NCBI RefSeq assembly: GCF_040183065.1
Contig: NC_091122.1
Span: 153,750,455-153,814,454, forward strand
DNA length: 64,000 bases
Direction: 5' to 3'
DNA from: Periplaneta americana
Taxonomy: Eukaryota; Arthropoda; Insecta; Blattodea; Blattidae
Shown: positions 11,231 through 21,356 of the stretch, piece after piece
How the letters are laid out: the number at the start of each line of letters is the position of its first letter
Position numbering within the stretch: position 1 is the first letter of the stretch
Notes under the pieces: model-generated
What the model was told of the DNA's origin: nothing
Database searches by the model: none
Seen by the model: only the letters and a program-made list of their open reading frames with translations
Made by a program: the position numbers and the translations under genes

Positions 11231-11755
11231 ACTACGTGCTTCATTTTACTTAAATATACTGTACAGTGTTCCATTTTATGGAAATATACTACTCAGTGTT
11301 CCATTTTATTTAAATATATTACGCAGCGCTCCTTTTTATTTACATATACTATACAGTGTTCCATTTTATTTAAATATACTCCACAGTGCTTTATTTTACT
11401 TAAATATACTGTACAGTGTTCCATTTTATTTAAATATACTGTACAGTACTCCATTTTACTTAAATATACTAGACAGTGCTCCATTTTATTTAAATATACT
11501 GTACAGTGTTCCATTTTATTTAAATATATTACATAGTGTTCCATTTTATTTAAATATAGGCCTACTATACAGTGTTCAATTTTATTTAACATAGCGCTTC
11601 ATTTTACTTAAATATAGTACAGTGTTCTATTTCATTTAAATATACTGTACAGTGTTCCATTTTGTTTGAATATACTATACAGTGTTCAATTTTATTTGAA
11701 TATACTGATTGGTGTTCAATTTTATTTAATTATACTGTACAACGTTCCATTTTGT
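11231..11755. repeat. 30-bp minisatellite, about 17 units
   Basis: The unit is approximately TTTAAATATACTGTACAGTG followed by TTCCATTTTA, repeated about 17 times with substitutions and one small insertion (TAGGCCTA near 11557). Each unit contains the palindromes TTTAAA and TGTACA. A minus-strand frame of decapeptide repeats (LNKMEHCTVY-like) is a by-product of the 30-base period. Confidence 0.93.
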
Positions 11756-12151
11756 GCAAGATTAAACGAAACAAGATACCTTAACTTGAATAGTAACACA
11801 TGTTCATCAGCTAAAGTTGAGGTGGAATTAAAAAAGGATTCTAACATTAAGTAACATGTTGATGGTAATTCAATTGATTCTGGGAAGTATTACGGTATTT
11901 GTTCCTAAAAGAAATTGTGCTATGAATTATTTCATCAAATGTAAAACTTTCTTCTCAACCACGCTATCCCGTATCGATTATCCTTGACATTGACTTATAT
12001 TCTTGCATTTTCTGAGGAAACCTACAAATAACGTTTCCTGGCTTCCGTAGTATTATTACACAACTACACAACCAAATCTTCAGTAGTACTGTAGTAAGTA
12101 ATAAATAAATAGCATTAATAGCACCTGCACCTGTGACAGTGGTAACAATGA
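11756..12151. other. Intergenic, nothing recognised
   Basis: Unique-looking AT-rich sequence between the minisatellite and the AGT microsatellite. Confidence 0.4.
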
Positions 12152-12152
12152 C

Positions 12153-12223
<71 letters not shown>

Positions 12224-12300
12224 ATAGTAGAAACAGTAATAGTAGACGTATTAGAAGTACCGGTAGTAGTAGAAGGCCTGTAGTAGAAAAGTAGTAGAAG
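12152..12300. repeat. (AGT)n microsatellite
   Basis: Perfect AGT units to about 12222, then interrupted units. The array continues after the retrotransposon insertion, at 12875. Confidence 0.93.
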
Positions 12301-12874
12301 ATACTTACTTACTGGCTTTTAGGGAACCCGAAGGTTCATTGCCGCCCTCACATAAGCCCGCCATTGGTCCCTATCCTGTGCAAGATTAATCCAGTCTCTA
12401 TCATCATATCCCACCTCCCTCAAATCCATTTTAATATTATCTTCCCATCTACGTCTCGGCCTCCCTAAAGGTCTTTTTCCCTCCGGCCTCCCAACTAACA
12501 CTCTATATGCATTTCTGGATTCGCCCATACGTGCTACATGCCCTGCCCATCTCAAACGTCTGGATTTAATGTTCCTAATTATGTCAGGTGAAAAATACAA
12601 TGCGTGCAGTTCTGTGTTGTGTAACTTTCTCCATTCTCCTGTAACTTCATCTCTCTTAGCCCCAAATATTTTCCTAAGCACCTTATTCTCAAACACCCTT
12701 AACCTATGTCCTCTCTCAAAGTGAGAGTCCAAGTTTCACAACCATAAAGAACAACCGGTAATATAACTGTTTTATAAATTCTAACTTTCAGATTTTTTGA
12801 CAGCAGACTGGATGATAAAAGCTTCTCAACCGAATAATAACACGCATTTCCCATATTTATTCTGTGTTTAATTT
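12301..12874 (-). mobile_element. 5'-truncated RTE-like non-LTR retrotransposon, copy A
   Basis: The insert sits inside an AGT array and is flanked by AAGTAGTAGAAG at 12289-12300 and 12875-12886. The 3' tail in element orientation is (GTAA)n. The sequence is nearly identical to copy B at 31929-32709. Confidence 0.85.
12319..12732 (-). pseudogene. Non-LTR retrotransposon ORF2 C-terminus
   Basis: The frame covers the region after the reverse transcriptase: FENKVLRKIFGAKRDEVTGE, then WRKLHNTELHALY, RRLRWAGHVARMGESRNAYR, GRPEGKRPLGRPRRRWEDN and DLREVGYDDRDW. The R.LRW.GH and GRP..RW motifs are typical of the C-terminal part of RTE-like elements. Compared with copy B it has a small disruption upstream (GHRLRVFEN instead of REEHRFRVFEN), and the reverse transcriptase core is absent by truncation. 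Confidence 0.82.
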
Positions 12875-13154
12875 AAGTAGTAGAAGTTGCAGTAGTAATA
12901 GTAGAAAAAGTGATAGAAGTAGAAAGTGGAATAGTAGTAGTGGTAGTAGTAATAGTAGTGGAAGTACAAGTAGTAGAAGTAGTAATAATATAAGTAGTAG
13001 CAGTAGTAAGAGAATAGTGATAGTAGTAAAAGTAGTAATAGTAGTAGAAGTAGTAAAAACAATACTAGTAGTGGAGGCAGTAAAAGTATTAGCAGAAATA
13101 GTACAAAGTAGGAGTAGTTCTAGTAATAGAAAAGTGGCAATAGCTATCGTAGGC

Positions 13155-13224
<70 letters not shown>

Positions 13225-13226
13225 AG
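12875..13226. repeat. Interrupted (AGT)n array
   Basis: It continues the AGT array. A clean block of about 23 units lies at 13157-13226. Poly-Ser, poly-Val and poly-Leu/Thr frames on either strand are artefacts. Confidence 0.93.
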
Positions 13227-13396
13227 TAGTAATGGTTGCTATAGACGTACGAAAGGCCATTGAAATAACATAATGAACTTCTGAAAGACAGACAAGGGAA
13301 CGATTCAGAAAGAAAGGATTGGCCAGTCGTAGAAATCACGCTATGGGAAATCTTGGCGGAGCAGACTTAGTTGATGTTCTAAAACCGAAAGACATG

Positions 13397-13812
13397 TAGT
13401 CCCGTCGCTCTAATTTCCGACAGGCAATCACGTTGCAGGTCGGCTACATTTAAACGTGTGCGTCTTGTGATTCGCTGATGAAGGCGTTATGCATTTTCTA
13501 AGGCTGGATAAATACTTAATATAATCGCCCGCCATTTTGGCTCTTTCGTTGGCGTTCGCAGAAAGCACACGAGGACGTTATTTGCCGCTCAATTATTTGC
13601 TCAATTACAGTGCGTTTGATTTATTATCATAGGAGTTACGACATGATAATGTTTAACGGTGTGGCAAATAGATTCCTCGTCTGGTAGCTCGGCAACGAAA
13701 GAACAAACATGGCGAACGATACTACCTACCTAGACTTTATAGAGCCGTCACTTCCTAAGACGTAAGCAAAGAGGAAGAGTCACGCCGGGAATAACAGCGT
13801 CGCGACTATAGT
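13397..13812. repeat. Dispersed 0.4-kb repeat, copy A
   Basis: It is highly similar over its length to 56516-56920. Shared blocks include AATCACGTTGCAGGTCGGCT, TAATATAATCGCCCGCCATT and GGACGTTATTTGCCGCTCAA. The left end TAGTCCCGTCGCTC and the right end GCGTCGCGACTATAGTA are imperfect inverted copies, so it may be a DNA-transposon derivative. No coding frame. Confidence 0.85.
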
Positions 13813-13860
13813 ACCGTATTAATAGAATTCTTTATGAAACGGGGTAGATAATGATGATAG

Positions 13861-13879
13861 CGTAATGATGATGATGATG

Positions 13880-13943
<64 letters not shown>
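13861..13943. repeat. (GAT)n/(AAT)n microsatellite
   Basis: Short GAT units lead into about 22 AAT units. Confidence 0.93.
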
Positions 13944-14919
13944 CACCAAGCTCCAGTAAACTAGTCAAAATTATTGAACCAGAAACCGTTGTTTCTATCT
14001 GTGCAGTTATCTAGTTGGAGGGGATAAAGACATTAATAATATTTTGACAATAAGTGAGCAATAGATTTTACTATGTGTGTCTCCTGAATATGGAACACCA
14101 GGTGACAACAGTACTGGAAACGAGAATCGTAAACCCACTCACTGTAAAGACTGCTTGAACGGACCTTGAAAGTGCCGGCAGCTGTGATAGTTTTCAGACA
14201 GCAGAAACGTAGCGTCGCCTAGCGTTTCACATTATAATTATATAGAGAGGCACTACTTTGTACAGGGTCCGGGAGATGGTTCTGATTAGTTCGGTTGAGC
14301 TATAAAATGAAATGAGAGTAGCGAAAATGAAATGTTGTCAAGGCAACATGAACTTCCAAACATGTAATTTTGTTAATCATGGAAGCTTGGCCAGTTAATT
14401 TACGCAATTTTATAGTATCAGTATATATTGAAAGTAAGTCCGTTGTTCAAACACAACGTCGATTTCGCCGAGAGTTCAATGTTCAGGGACACAATAGTGA
14501 GTTGGTTTAACATGTTTAATCCCAGAGGCAATTTACAAACTTCTTTTCATGGTAGTAGGCGTTATGTTCGTACTCCAGAAAATATCCAAAGAGTGAGATT
14601 GGTTGTGCAACGAAGTCCGTCAAGATCTGCAGTGCGACATGCAGCGCATATCTGACAAGACAGTTCGTCGGATATTGCACAAGGATCTAAAATTTCATCC
14701 CTACAAGATTCAAGTTGCTCAGCAGTTGAAACCACAAGATCGGGCTCTCGACTTCATTTTGCAATGGAATTTGGTGCCATTCTTCAAGAAAATGATAATG
14801 TGTTGAATAATTTGTTTATGTCAGACGAGGCACATTTTCACTTAAAGGATTTCGTCAACAGTCAACATTTCCGATACTGGAGTCACACAAATCCTATGGC
14901 ACTGCATGAACGGCCATTA

Positions 14920-15203
14920 CAGATGCCTCAAACTAGCAAGCTGTCTCGTTCGCGCAGGCGCATAGAGCACTTCTCTCCCCTACCACTGTCCGCCTACTGC
15001 TGTGCACTGTGGACTAGAACGGTACAGCTCAGTTCTAATAACAGTTGAGAAGGCTGCATAGGGAGGGTACATCTTGAATACATTGTCAAGCGGTCAACTT
15101 TTCAGATAATATGACTATACCTGGGTATCGGAGCCTAGGTGGGCCCCCTCCGTTAGCTCTACTACTTCCCCTCTCCAGGCAGCTTCCTAGTTTGAGGCAT
15201 CTG
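14920..15203. mobile_element. 284-bp TA-site MITE inside the transposase
   Basis: The ends CAGATGCCTCAAACTAG and CTAGTTTGAGGCATCTG are perfect inverted repeats of 17 bases, flanked by TA at 14918-14919 and 15204-15205. Removing the element and one TA restores transposase reading: RPLH-CEKVWCAVS. Confidence 0.9.
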
Positions 15204-15240
15204 TACACTGTGAAAAGGTATGGTGTGCTGTTTCTCCTTA

Positions 15241-16075
15241 GGGTGACCAGACGTCCTCTTTTTTTAGGCCTTTGTCCGGGGTCCGGGGGGATTTAAAACA
15301 AATCAAGAAATGTCCTCCTTTTCGTAACTTGTATGCCTGATATTTGAAATTATCTGATCTGACGCCTTTTTCAAGTAACTTGCATGTGGGTGGCAGCAGC
15401 ATCGATGGAATATACTCTTTGCCAACGAACATAATAACTCTCTTTGCTCCTCCTTGTTATGGTCGTTGCTCACAGGTAGCTAGTAAATCGAGATATCGAT
15501 TTTTTTTATTTTATTGAGTTATTTTACGACGCTTTTTTTTATCAACATCTAGGTTATTTAGCGTCTGAATGAAATGAAGGTGATAATGCCGGTGAAATGA
15601 GTCCGGGGTCCAGCACCGAAAGTTACCCAGCATTTGCTCGTATTGGGTTGAGGGAAAACCTCGGAAAAACCTCAACCAGGTAACTTGTCCCGACCGGGAT
15701 TCGAAACCGAGCCATCTGGTTTCGCGGCCAGACGCGCTGACCGTTACTCCACAGGTGTGGACTCTTTAATAATTATAGTTCCCTTGACTTTCGTATGTAG
15801 CTAACTGTAAAATCACTACTATTAAGTTTTTTTTCATAATTATCTTGTAATTAGGCATAAATAGATATTAACATACTTTTAAGTATGATATAAGCCTAAA
15901 TCTGTACTGTAAATATTTTGTAATAAAATAGATATTGATGTAGATGAAAGTATAATATAGGCCTAAACCTAAATCTAAGTAGGCCTACATATTTTCTGTC
16001 CTGTTTTTTCGAACAATGGCCTCCTTTTTGAAGCTTTGTGTCCTCTTTTTTTTATCGATGTGAATCTGGCCACCC
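15241..16075. mobile_element. TA-site element with GGGTGACCAGA termini, carrying a SINE
   Basis: The left end GGGTGACCAGACGTCCTC and right end GATGTGAATCTGGCCACCC are imperfect inverted repeats, flanked by TA at 15239-15240 and 16076-16077. CCTCTTTTTTT and its inverse context occur inside both ends. Without the SINE it would be about 570 bases. No transposase frame. Confidence 0.85.
15501..15763 (-). mobile_element. tRNA-derived SINE
   Basis: On the minus strand it begins GTCCACACCTGTGGAGTAAC, continues with a box-A-like TGGAGTAACGG, and has a box-B-like GGTTTCGAATCCC. The body follows with CTGGTTGAGGTTTTTCC, and it ends GCGTCGTAAAATAAC near 15520 with an A/T-rich tail. It lies within the element at 15241-16075 and shares its body with the fragment at 50340-50433. 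Confidence 0.85.
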
Positions 16076-16525
16076 TATTTCTGCTGCAGTCGTAATTGGT
16101 CCCTATTTTTTCGAAGATGGAAATGAGAGAGCTGTTACGGTGAATGGTGAACGGTATCGACAGATGTTACAGACATTTAGAGGCGCATTAAACAGGGATG
16201 ACATGCGGTTTCAACAAGATGGGGCTACGGCCCATACTGCCAAAAACACACTGCGATTGCTGAGAAATTTCTTTCCAGGACGCATCATTTCTCGGTTTGG
16301 GGATATCAATTGGCCGGCTCGATCCCCAGATCTAACAACACCTGACTTCTTTTTGTGGGAACACCTCAAAGCAAGAGTGTTTCAAACCAGACCACATTCT
16401 ATCCAGGATCTGAAGAGCAGGATACAGTCTGAAGTGCAAGAAATCAACCAAACCCCAGGTTTACTGCAAAGTGTCATGAACAATTTTCGTGTAAGATTAC
16501 AACAGGTCATAAGATACCAAGGGGA

Positions 16526-17876
16526 TAGGGGCGGCTCTACAATAAAAACTACAGAGCTGCAGAACCGCCATTTAATTGGACCTGAAAAAATTAAAAATGT
16601 AAAACGTGCTTTTATGTAATCTAGTTCATTGTTTCATTTATTTTTCCCATTCATTCTCCTTCGATTCGAGATTTTACACTCTGTAGGAGCCTTGAACTGC
16701 TCGAGAATTTTATCTGTAGTGTACTTTTCGGATCTGTGATCGGCAGTTCCTGGAGCTCAACGTAGGGTAGTCGGCAGCAGAAAACAGGTTTTCTTCACCG
16801 TCCCATAAGACTGCATTATACCTGGTAAGGTTTATCTTGTCTCAGTAGCAATAAAACCAAGTCCCTTCAAATGAGGGTGGAGATTATAGGAGGGTTGTAA
16901 ATTTTCAGTATTCCTTTCAAAATCTTGTTATTGTGCAGGCTACCGGAACTCAATTTCTTGAAAGACAAGCTCAGTGACGGAACTACACAGTACGAAGAGA
17001 GATATTTTGTAATTTTATTTTGCGCTACAGAATGTATCAACTGGTCTCTTCCGCCACTGGATGGATGGACGGCATCGCTCTATTCCCCCATCGCCATAAC
17101 AACACAGACGAAGTAAGACATATCTCCTTTCTCTCTCTTTTCACAGTGAGACAAGATACATCACACAGACTCTAGAGCTGCAACCGAAGCAGGTCTCTCC
17201 GAATATACAAAAGAACCGTCAACACCCTCCTCTCTTTATGACCTGCGTTAGAACACATAGGCTTCTGGACTACTGTATATCATTACAGTTCCAGTGTGTT
17301 ATAGTACTGTGGGTGGTGTGATGTGATTAGTCAGTGTGTCTAAGGAAATATTTTATATTTAAAAATGAATGAAATGAAAAACCTAATCGACCAACCTTTT
17401 TCGAAATTAAAAGAGAAATTGCACGTTAACTTAAGAAATTAGGACGTCCTACACAAAATTTAAGTACTGAAATTTCTGGAAAGAGTCGAGGAAATCATGT
17501 AGCCTACTAGTCATTTTAATACCGAAATGTGTAATGGAAACGATTGGTTTTTTGCTGCGCTCATGAAAACGCTTTCCCCCCCCCCCACCCATGTATTCTG
17601 TTTACATGGACGAACACCGGAGTGAAGGATTTAGTTAATTTGACTTAAAATCTAGAAAAGCATGTGGGGCACATCTCCACTACGTGACTAGTTGTACCAG
17701 GTGGGAGAGGTGTAGCGCACGGATGGTTGGAGTACAATTTCGGGTGCACAGTCAACTTCGAGAAGGGGTGTAATTACACGCGTTATCCTATTTAGATGCA
17801 ATAAACAGCATGCGTTTGCTAAACACACTATTTTTCATGCAGAACTGCCAACCTTTGTAACCGCTGGCCGCTACTG
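16526..17876. mobile_element. hAT element with perfect 8-bp duplication, inside the transposase
   Basis: CAAGGGGA occurs at 16518-16525 and 17877-17884. The termini TAGGGGCGGCTCTAC and (inverse) CAGTAGCGGCCAGCGG are imperfect inverted repeats. The first 36 bases match the left end of the hAT at 35904 at 29 positions. The frame at 17395-17510 shows LKKLGRPTQNLSTEISGKSR, reminiscent of the segment ahead of the TTF-type zinc finger in hAT proteins, but it is broken by stops. Confidence 0.9.
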
Positions 17877-18036
17877 CAAGGGGATCACTTGAAATGTGTA
17901 ATTTTCATAAATGAAGACATTCCAATAAACTGCATTATTCAAGCTACATACTGTGTTATTTTTTTAATTTTTAAACCTTGTAGTTCCTTTACTACAGCAT
18001 GTTGAAACTCATCAGAACCAAATACCGGACCCTGTA

Positions 18037-18602
18037 TAGCTTACAAGTTCGTGATATGAAAGTAATAAATAATTTAATAAGTGATAAATAAAGAATAACT
18101 AAATGAGTAGGCAATAAGTAAGTATAAATTTGTCAGATTATTTCATTTTTAAGCATTAAGTCTGTATCTCACACGGTACAACATTTGGTGAATAATTTAA
18201 CCCATTTGTGCACTTCTAGTACTGCCTTCAGTGGCTGCTCTTTGTACCAAATTCCTTTGTAAAGCGTAATAAATTATTGCTTGTTTTTCCTTCCTTTTAA
18301 TTACAGTCTCATTATTTAGGACTTATAACTCAGAAATAATGCTCGTGTTATCGATTCTATACAACAGAGAAAGAAAAACAATTGCTAGCACTCGATCTCT
18401 ATGTACAAGACGTTCAGATAATCTGTCTCCCATTTGTGTAAATACTGGAATGGCTTGGTTACATTTAGCAACGTATAAATTACAGAATATTGATTTGACA
18501 GTATTCGTGGAAACATAATTCATTTGTAAGAGACTATCGTGACATAATTTGTGGTACTGTTGCTATGTTGTAATGAAAAGTAGAACTTCCGATCAATAAT
18601 AC
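18037..18602. other. Intergenic, nothing recognised
   Basis: AT-rich sequence. The frame at 18323-18523 has no recognisable motif. Confidence 0.4.
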
Positions 18603-18603
18603 C

Positions 18604-18829
18604 TATACTTCGTTCCATAATGTTTGACAGGCCAAGCAAACATTGTCGGCATAGGAGGAAAGAAGTATAATTGCTATTCAATAAATGGCAAAGGTCTCAT
18701 TCCACGCTTGACTTGAAGTTGGGCGGTCTGAAGCGTTCTACCCCCCGCCCAATGGATAGCAATTATACTTCTCTCCTCCTCTGCCGACAGTGTTTACTTC
18801 TCCTGTCAGGCATTATGGAACGAAGTATA
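18604..18829. mobile_element. 226-bp foldback MITE
   Basis: The arms TATACTTCGTTCCATAATG...GACAGG and CCTGTCAGGCATTATGGAACGAAGTATA are inverted. Inner blocks AAACATTGTCGGC / GCCGACAGTGTTT and AGAAGTATAATTGCTAT / ATAGCAATTATACTTCT pair as well, so nearly the whole element can fold. The flanks are compatible with a TA target. Confidence 0.85.
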
Positions 18830-19061
18830 GTGCTTTTATATCACCTCCTCGTCGTCGTAATCATTAGGGAGCGTATTTTGTCCCAGGACGCTACAAGATT
18901 AAGTATTACTGGAGTTTTTAAGTGGACGACGGACGTGCATCTAGCAAGCGAAGTACTAGACTGACGGTTCACGTGACTTTTGTTTCGTAAAGTGGGGCAG
19001 AACAAAACATGCATCACTTTAACAACTACACTAATATTTACAATTTAAATTATTTACATTA

Positions 19062-20100
19062 TACATACATACATACATGTTCTGCTCATGGGGAGATCTT
19101 TCATTGCAAACCCAGCATTCTCCAATCTTTCTTATTTTCTGCCTTTCTCTTGGTCTCCGCATATGATCTACATATCTTAATGTCGTCTATTATCTGATAT
19201 CTTCTTTTGCTCCGAACTCTTTTCTCGTTCACCATTCCTTCCAGTGCATCCTTCAGTAGGCAGTTTCTTCTCAGCCAGTCACCCAACCAATTCCTTTTTC
19301 TCTTTCTGATCAGTTTCAGCATCATTCTTCCTTCACCAACTCTTTCCAACACAACTTAATTTCTTATTCTGTCTGTACACTTCACCCGCTCCATTCTTTT
19401 CCATATCCACATTTTAAATGATCCTATTCGTTTCTCTTCACTTCGTCGTAATGTCCACGTTTCTACCCCATACAATGCCACACTCCACAGAAATCACTTC
19501 ACTAGTATCTTCCTTAGTTCTTTTTCCAGAAATCCGCAGAAGATGCTCCTCTTTCTATTAAAAGTTTCCTTTACCATTGCTATCCTTCTTTTGACTTCCT
19601 GGCAGCAGCTCATGTTACTGCTTATAGTACATCCCAAGTATTTGAAGCTGTTCACTTGTTGTACTGTCTCATTTAGAATTCGCAAGTTTACTTTCTTTAT
19701 TTTTCTTCCTATGACCATGGTCTTCGTCTTGTTTGAATTTATCTTCATTCCATACTGTTCACAGCTGTCATTTAGCTCCAGTAGCATATCCCTTAGTATC
19801 ATCTCCTCTTCGGCTAACAACGCCATATCATCAGCATATCTTACGCACTTTATTCTTCTTCCTCCTACTTTTACCCCTCCCATGTTCTGAAAACAGTTCT
19901 TCACTAAATCCTCCAAGTAGATGTTGGACAGGGTAGATAATAAAGGGCATTCTTGTCGTACTCCTCTCCCTATTTTACTTCTTCCAGACATTTCTTCTCC
20001 TATCTTGACTTTGACTCGTTTCATATATAGGTTACTGAACAGCCTCTCGTCTTTCCAATCCACACTTATTTTCTTCGGGATGTCCATCAGTTCCCCTTTT
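19062..20100 (-). pseudogene. RTE-like non-LTR retrotransposon, reverse transcriptase to C-terminus
   Basis: The minus frame 19494-20087 contains GVRQECPLLSTLSNIYLEDL, the catalytic KCVRYADDMALLAEEE, GMKINSNKTKTMVIG and NSFKYLGCTISSN: reverse transcriptase fingers, palm and thumb. Beyond a break the C-terminal part continues at 19101-19352 (LKLIRKRKRNWLGDWLRRN, RRYQIIDDI). The 3' end carries an (ATGT)n tail at 19062-19080. The element is 5'-truncated near 20100 and broken around 19353-19494, so it cannot make an active enzyme. Confidence 0.88.
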
Positions 20101-20385
20101 CATAGGGTATGGATCAAAGCTCATATAGACCACAGTACAGTATTATTAATTGAAGTACCTTACATTACAATACACATATGCTTAATGTGTTTCACACAAT
20201 GTACATTAAAATTAGCTATTTTTACTGTTTACACTGCAATAAAGAATTTAGGCTTACAATGAACAAACATTATTTACACCGTTAAGCTTATGTACAGTGT
20301 TATATATTTGTAATTTGTGTATTTAATAATACTAGGCCTATGATCTATATGAGGTTTGATCCGTACACTATGAAAAGGGGAACTG
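20088..20385. repeat. Inverted repeat pair beside the retrotransposon 5' junction
   Basis: The left arm CAGTTCCCCTTTTCATAGGG at 20088 is inverted at 20366-20385 (CTATGAAAAGGGGAACTG). Similarity continues inward through GGATCAAAGCTCATATAGA / CTATATGAGGTTTGATCC. It could be a foldback element overlapping the retrotransposon end or an inverted duplication of flanking DNA. Confidence 0.7.
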
Positions 20386-20427
20386 TACGGATAATAATTT
20401 GTGATGACCATAACAGTCAGAACATTT

Positions 20428-20662
20428 GAGTAGCTTAATATCAAAGACGGACATCTGTCGTCTCCATAGTTTTGATCTAGAGGCAATTTTTTAATTCACA
20501 GTGTTCTTTGTAATATTTAACACAATTTATTTTATAAATATAGTGTTAGAGTTTGCATATGGTTTCACTTTAACTGGAAAGAGCATGAAAAATTGTATAA
20601 AAAACCACAGCTATTTAAATTTCGATTGAGATCAGATGTCCGTCTTTGATATTAAGCTACTC
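20428..20662. mobile_element. 235-bp MITE with 30-bp perfect inverted repeats
   Basis: GAGTAGCTTAATATCAAAGA (continuing CGGACATCTG) at 20428 is exactly inverted at 20633-20662. The 4-base flank ATTT is duplicated at 20424-20427 and 20663-20666. There is no coding capacity. Confidence 0.9.
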
Positions 20663-20789
20663 ATTTACAGTATATTATTTGTCTGTTGTTTTTTTTCCGT
20701 TGTTGGTAACTATAGCATCTATTAGATACCTTTATGATTGTGCTAACAGATGGAGTTACTTATCAACAATGTGACGCTGAAACGTGTGT

Positions 20790-20998
20790 TCAGGTTCTGC
20801 CCAGCGACAGTCCTGATGTATTTTTATATTTGTGATGATAATATTAACCGGGCACACTCACAATCATACAAATTTCTACACTCTAGACACCCAGGGAATT
20901 CCTCTTCTTCAAGAAAAATTCACCGAGAGCCGTGCCCGGGGATCGAACCCGGGACCTCCTGGTCTGGAAGCCAGCATGCTGATCAACAGTCAAAACAT
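20790..20998 (-). mobile_element. tRNA-derived SINE (Gly-like)
   Basis: The minus strand reads GTTGATCAGCATGCTGGCTT, CCAGACCAGGAGG, then TCCCGGGTTCGATCCCCGGG. This gives a box A, an anticodon-loop-like CTTCCAG and a perfect T-arm with box B GGTTCGATCC. A tRNA-unrelated body of more than 100 bases follows (CTCTCGGTGAATTTTTCTTG onward). The poor acceptor stem and the attached body argue for a SINE rather than a tRNA gene. Confidence 0.7.
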
Positions 20999-21353
20999 CT
21001 ATATTATTTGTCTGTTCTTATTGTCAACTTTATCTTTCGTAGTGACTGTCACTTGTTAATTACTCGCAATTCTGGTCTCCTCCCTCTCTTGTTACGCTGC
21101 CAGATGTTCAATTATTTCTCGCGGAGTTCACAGTGAATACTTATTAATTAACAACGTTGCGTCGTGCCATGAAGCCAAGTCAGTCCGCTGCCCGCAACTC
21201 TCGGCTTGTGCAGCGTGATAATAAGGCCGAGTGTGGAAGTTGTGGGGCTATTATCTTGAAAATATTGTGTGCTTAAAGCAGACGTATTGGACAGATATGA
21301 AGATATAAAAATGAATGTCACGGAAAGGACATAATTTACTATACTTTCTCATT
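20999..21353. other. Intergenic, nothing recognised
   Basis: The sequence around 21160-21240 is GC-richer. No gene could be assigned. Confidence 0.4.
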
Positions 21354-21356
21354 TTA

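Larger units (their letters stand above)
14379..18005 (+). pseudogene. Tc1/mariner-like (DDE) transposase, broken
   Basis: ATG at 14379 begins MEAWPVNLRNFIVSVYIESK, then a homeodomain-like HTH with FRREFNVQGHNSELV. Frameshifts follow. Later pieces are NPRGNLQTSFHGSRRYVRTP, ISDKTVRRILHKDL, and LFMSDEAHFHL with the first catalytic Asp. After the first two insertions, IGPYFFEDG, MRFQQDGATAHTA (second Asp) and WPARSPDLTTPDFFLWEHLK (third Asp) lie in one open frame at about 16083-16525. By my count 41 residues separate the second and third Asp. The hAT insertion splits the C-terminus: YQGD resumes as HLKCV after 17884. Several frameshifts and the insertions make it non-functional. Confidence 0.9.
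14263..18034 (+). mobile_element. Tc1/mariner-like element carrying three nested insertions
   Basis: The termini CAGGGTCCGGGAGATGGTTC and GAACCAAATACCGGACCCTG are flanked by TA at 14261-14262 and 18035-18036. Subtracting the three insertions and their duplications leaves about 1290 bases, a normal full length for the superfamily. The insertions are 14920-15203, 15241-16075 and 16526-17876, and all lie in the transposase gene. Confidence 0.92.

Noticed and set aside
11231-11755. CRISPR-like regular repeats
   Set aside because: The 30-base units are directly adjacent with no spacers, and the genome is eukaryotic. It is a minisatellite.
12864-13339. Long frames on both strands of poly-Ser, poly-Val, poly-Thr and poly-Leu
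   Set aside because: They are translations of the AGT microsatellite and shift residue type with frame; there is no unique coding sequence.
20925-21000. tRNA-Gly(TCC)-like gene on the minus strand
   Set aside because: The T-arm is good, but the acceptor stem does not pair and a repetitive body follows. It is better explained as a SINE head.
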